From Flavobacterium alkalisoli (GTDB lineage Bacteria > Bacteroidota > Bacteroidia > Flavobacteriales > Flavobacteriaceae), in assembly GCF_008000935.1 (NCBI RefSeq), contig NZ_CP042831.1, positions 2,542,001 through 2,606,000 on the forward strand: a stretch of DNA of 64,000 nucleotides, given 5' to 3'. The position numbers and the translations under genes are program-made. The notes below the pieces were generated by a model, which saw only the letters and a program-made list of their open reading frames with translations, ran no database searches and was not told the origin of the DNA. Positions 62,598-64,000 of this stretch are shown here, piece by piece. The number at the start of each line of letters is the position of its first letter. Positions within the stretch are counted from its first letter, which is position 1.

Positions 62598-62905
62598 AAG
62601 TGAAATGCTTATGCTGAAGTTTTTTTGAATAGGATAACGCGTATCGAGTATTTCCCCGGTCCGGCAATTACTAACAGCAGTCCGAGGCTTGTCTTACCAT
62701 ATAAGATTGATATTTTGCCAAAAGTTTTTCATAATTACCTGTGTTGATTGCTAATTCTCGGTTTGCAGCTGTCAGTATAACCTAATGATTCCTAGAATAT
62801 ACACCTAAAGCTGGTTATGTGTGAGAAAATAAACTTTGTGCGATCTCAAAGAGTTGTTTGCTGATGTATTCAATAGTAAAGGTCTCATATCATTTTTGGA
62901 GAGTT
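62598..62905. other. Intergenic stretch without recognised features
   Basis: The 308 bp between the porin and the bestrophin gene hold no open frame, repeat or clear hairpin that I can see. Confidence 0.5.
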
Positions 62906-63898
62906 TTAAAACAGGGCTCCGAAATAGGGCTGCAACTTTTCCGGAACCTGCTCCTCATCCAACATGTCCATCAGGTCAATTTCAATATTTCGGACGATAG
63001 TGGCAATGGGAATATCGTTTAAAAGGCCATCAAATGGGTTTTCGCTAATATCTCCTACATATTCCATGAATAGGAAGACCCAGGAGACAATCATATTAAA
63101 AGGAATCAGGAGCAAATATTTTTCACCCAATTCGACAAATTGTTGCAACAATCCGAAAGGAAGTAATGTCAAAAAGACGAAAATGAACAGATTAGAAGTC
63201 GTCGCATACTGGCGTGGAAATGGTGTATTTTTAATACGCTCTGTTTTTCCCTGTTCGTCATACAAGTTCGAAATGATAGTCTGTAAGGAAACATGCTGAA
63301 AAGCGTCAATCCCACCTGCATGTCGTAACCTGGCAAGGTGCTGTGACTGCTTGTCCAGGATCTGCGTTGAGAGATTCTTTTTCTTATCAAGTGCAACGTG
63401 CTCAAAACCCGTAAGGTAGCTTTCAATTTGCAGATCACACGAAACCTGCTTTCCATGCAGCATAGTACGCTGGCGTTTGCTTGCACGGTCTTTATGCTCC
63501 CAGCTCGTACGCTGGTTCATAGCTAGTTTCAGAGCATAAAGCCAAGCGATATGCCTGTGTATCATCACCCTAACATCATCTGAGTCTGTTTCTGATGAAT
63601 TGTTTTTAAGGGCATAAGCCCTTAATGCAGCAGCAAATGACCTGCTATGGTTGGTAATGCTGCCCCAGATCTTGCGTGCCTCCCAGCTTCTGTCGTAGGA
63701 TTGGTTATTTTTAAATCCAACAAAAAATGCAGTAGCCGTACCTACCAGCGATACGGGCAGCCAGGGGATTGCAACCCAGGTCCAGCCTAAATACTTATAG
63801 GCGAAAATAGCTATGGAACCTGTTAAAATGCTGAAAAGAACCATTCGCCATGAGTAATAGTAAATGATAAGTGGAGAGAGATAGCGTTTTATGTACAT
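62906..63898 (-). CDS. Bestrophin-family anion channel
   Basis: A 330-residue membrane protein of the bestrophin/UPF0187 family. The start YSWRMVLFSILTGSIAIFAY, the GFKNNQSYDRSWEARKIWG motif and the late NPFDGLLNDIPI are diagnostic. Bacterial bestrophins form pentameric ion channels in the inner membrane. It is divergent from the window end; no partner is visible. Confidence 0.88.
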   Translation of the reverse strand: MYIKRYLSPLIIYYYSWRMVLFSILTGSIAIFAYKYLGWTWVAIPWLPVSLVGTATAFFVGFKNNQSYDRSWEARKIWGSITNHSRSFAAALRAYALKNNSSETDSDDVRVMIHRHIAWLYALKLAMNQRTSWEHKDRASKRQRTMLHGKQVSCDLQIESYLTGFEHVALDKKKNLSTQILDKQSQHLARLRHAGGIDAFQHVSLQTIISNLYDEQGKTERIKNTPFPRQYATTSNLFIFVFLTLLPFGLLQQFVELGEKYLLLIPFNMIVSWVFLFMEYVGDISENPFDGLLNDIPIATIVRNIEIDLMDMLDEEQVPEKLQPYFGALF

Positions 63899-64000
63899 GT
63901 GAGTGATTTTAAAAGTTATGGTAAATAGAAATATGCTAAAATATGTTGGTAAGCAAATGATGGTTCACAACTATGGAACTTTTAAAGTGAGATTACATGC

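Overview
The window reads as chromosome of a member of the Flavobacteriaceae, most like Flavobacterium. The grounds are low GC, many TAnnTTTG promoter boxes close to start codons with few Shine-Dalgarno sites, the gliding/type IX secretion protein PorQ, a type III glutamine synthetase, and many lipoproteins with short Bacteroidetes-type signals. No rRNA, intact tRNA, CRISPR array, transposase or integrase was seen.

Layout. 1-650 is a mosaic of dispersed repeats. 651-5264 holds an exported thioredoxin, two tandem DUF4197 proteins, an EamA transporter, a VOC protein and an unknown gene. 5378-8806 is a fused acyl-CoA mutase of the IcmF type. 8971-12341 holds four lipoproteins, three of them a tandem array duplicated together with leaders and terminators. 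12744-16579 holds two TPR histidine-kinase-like proteins with damaged catalytic motifs. 16582-20576 has DUF1543, a lipoprotein, a large GT4-type protein and a YtxH protein. 20930-25741 has glutamine synthetase III and three tandem OmpA-domain proteins. 25742-32365 mixes repeat blocks with a TRADD-N-associated-like membrane protein, two MsrB, a hydrolase, an M48 peptidase lipoprotein and a small envelope operon. 32366-36078 has a UMF1 transporter and three lipoproteins. 36291-41914 contains lon, porQ and cmk, with repeat blocks and one lipoprotein between lon and porQ. 42261-44351 is an accessory set (lipoprotein, SUKH, cyclic-phosphate receiver, Cys-rich SH3). 45325-49335 has a PLP enzyme, an LpxL-like acyltransferase, a rhomboid protease and a SIMPL protein.

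50042-57108 is a one-direction gene set: arylsulfatase, lipoprotein HAD hydrolase, a second arylsulfatase that stops half way, DUF4136 lipoprotein, and three outer-membrane or exported proteins. Both sulfatases follow a strongly conserved leader of about 60-90 nt, and the region ahead of the first is full of terminator-like hairpins with no gene. This is the best candidate here for an undescribed regulatory system.

57112-59298 has a YqhA protein, a divergent HxlR/DoxX pair and a lipoprotein. At 59383-59404 lies the 3' end of a tRNA with no 5' part, after which gene content changes (Crp/Fnr, exported RidA, alginate-export porin, bestrophin, gene remnants). I read this as the edge of an island that continues past the window.
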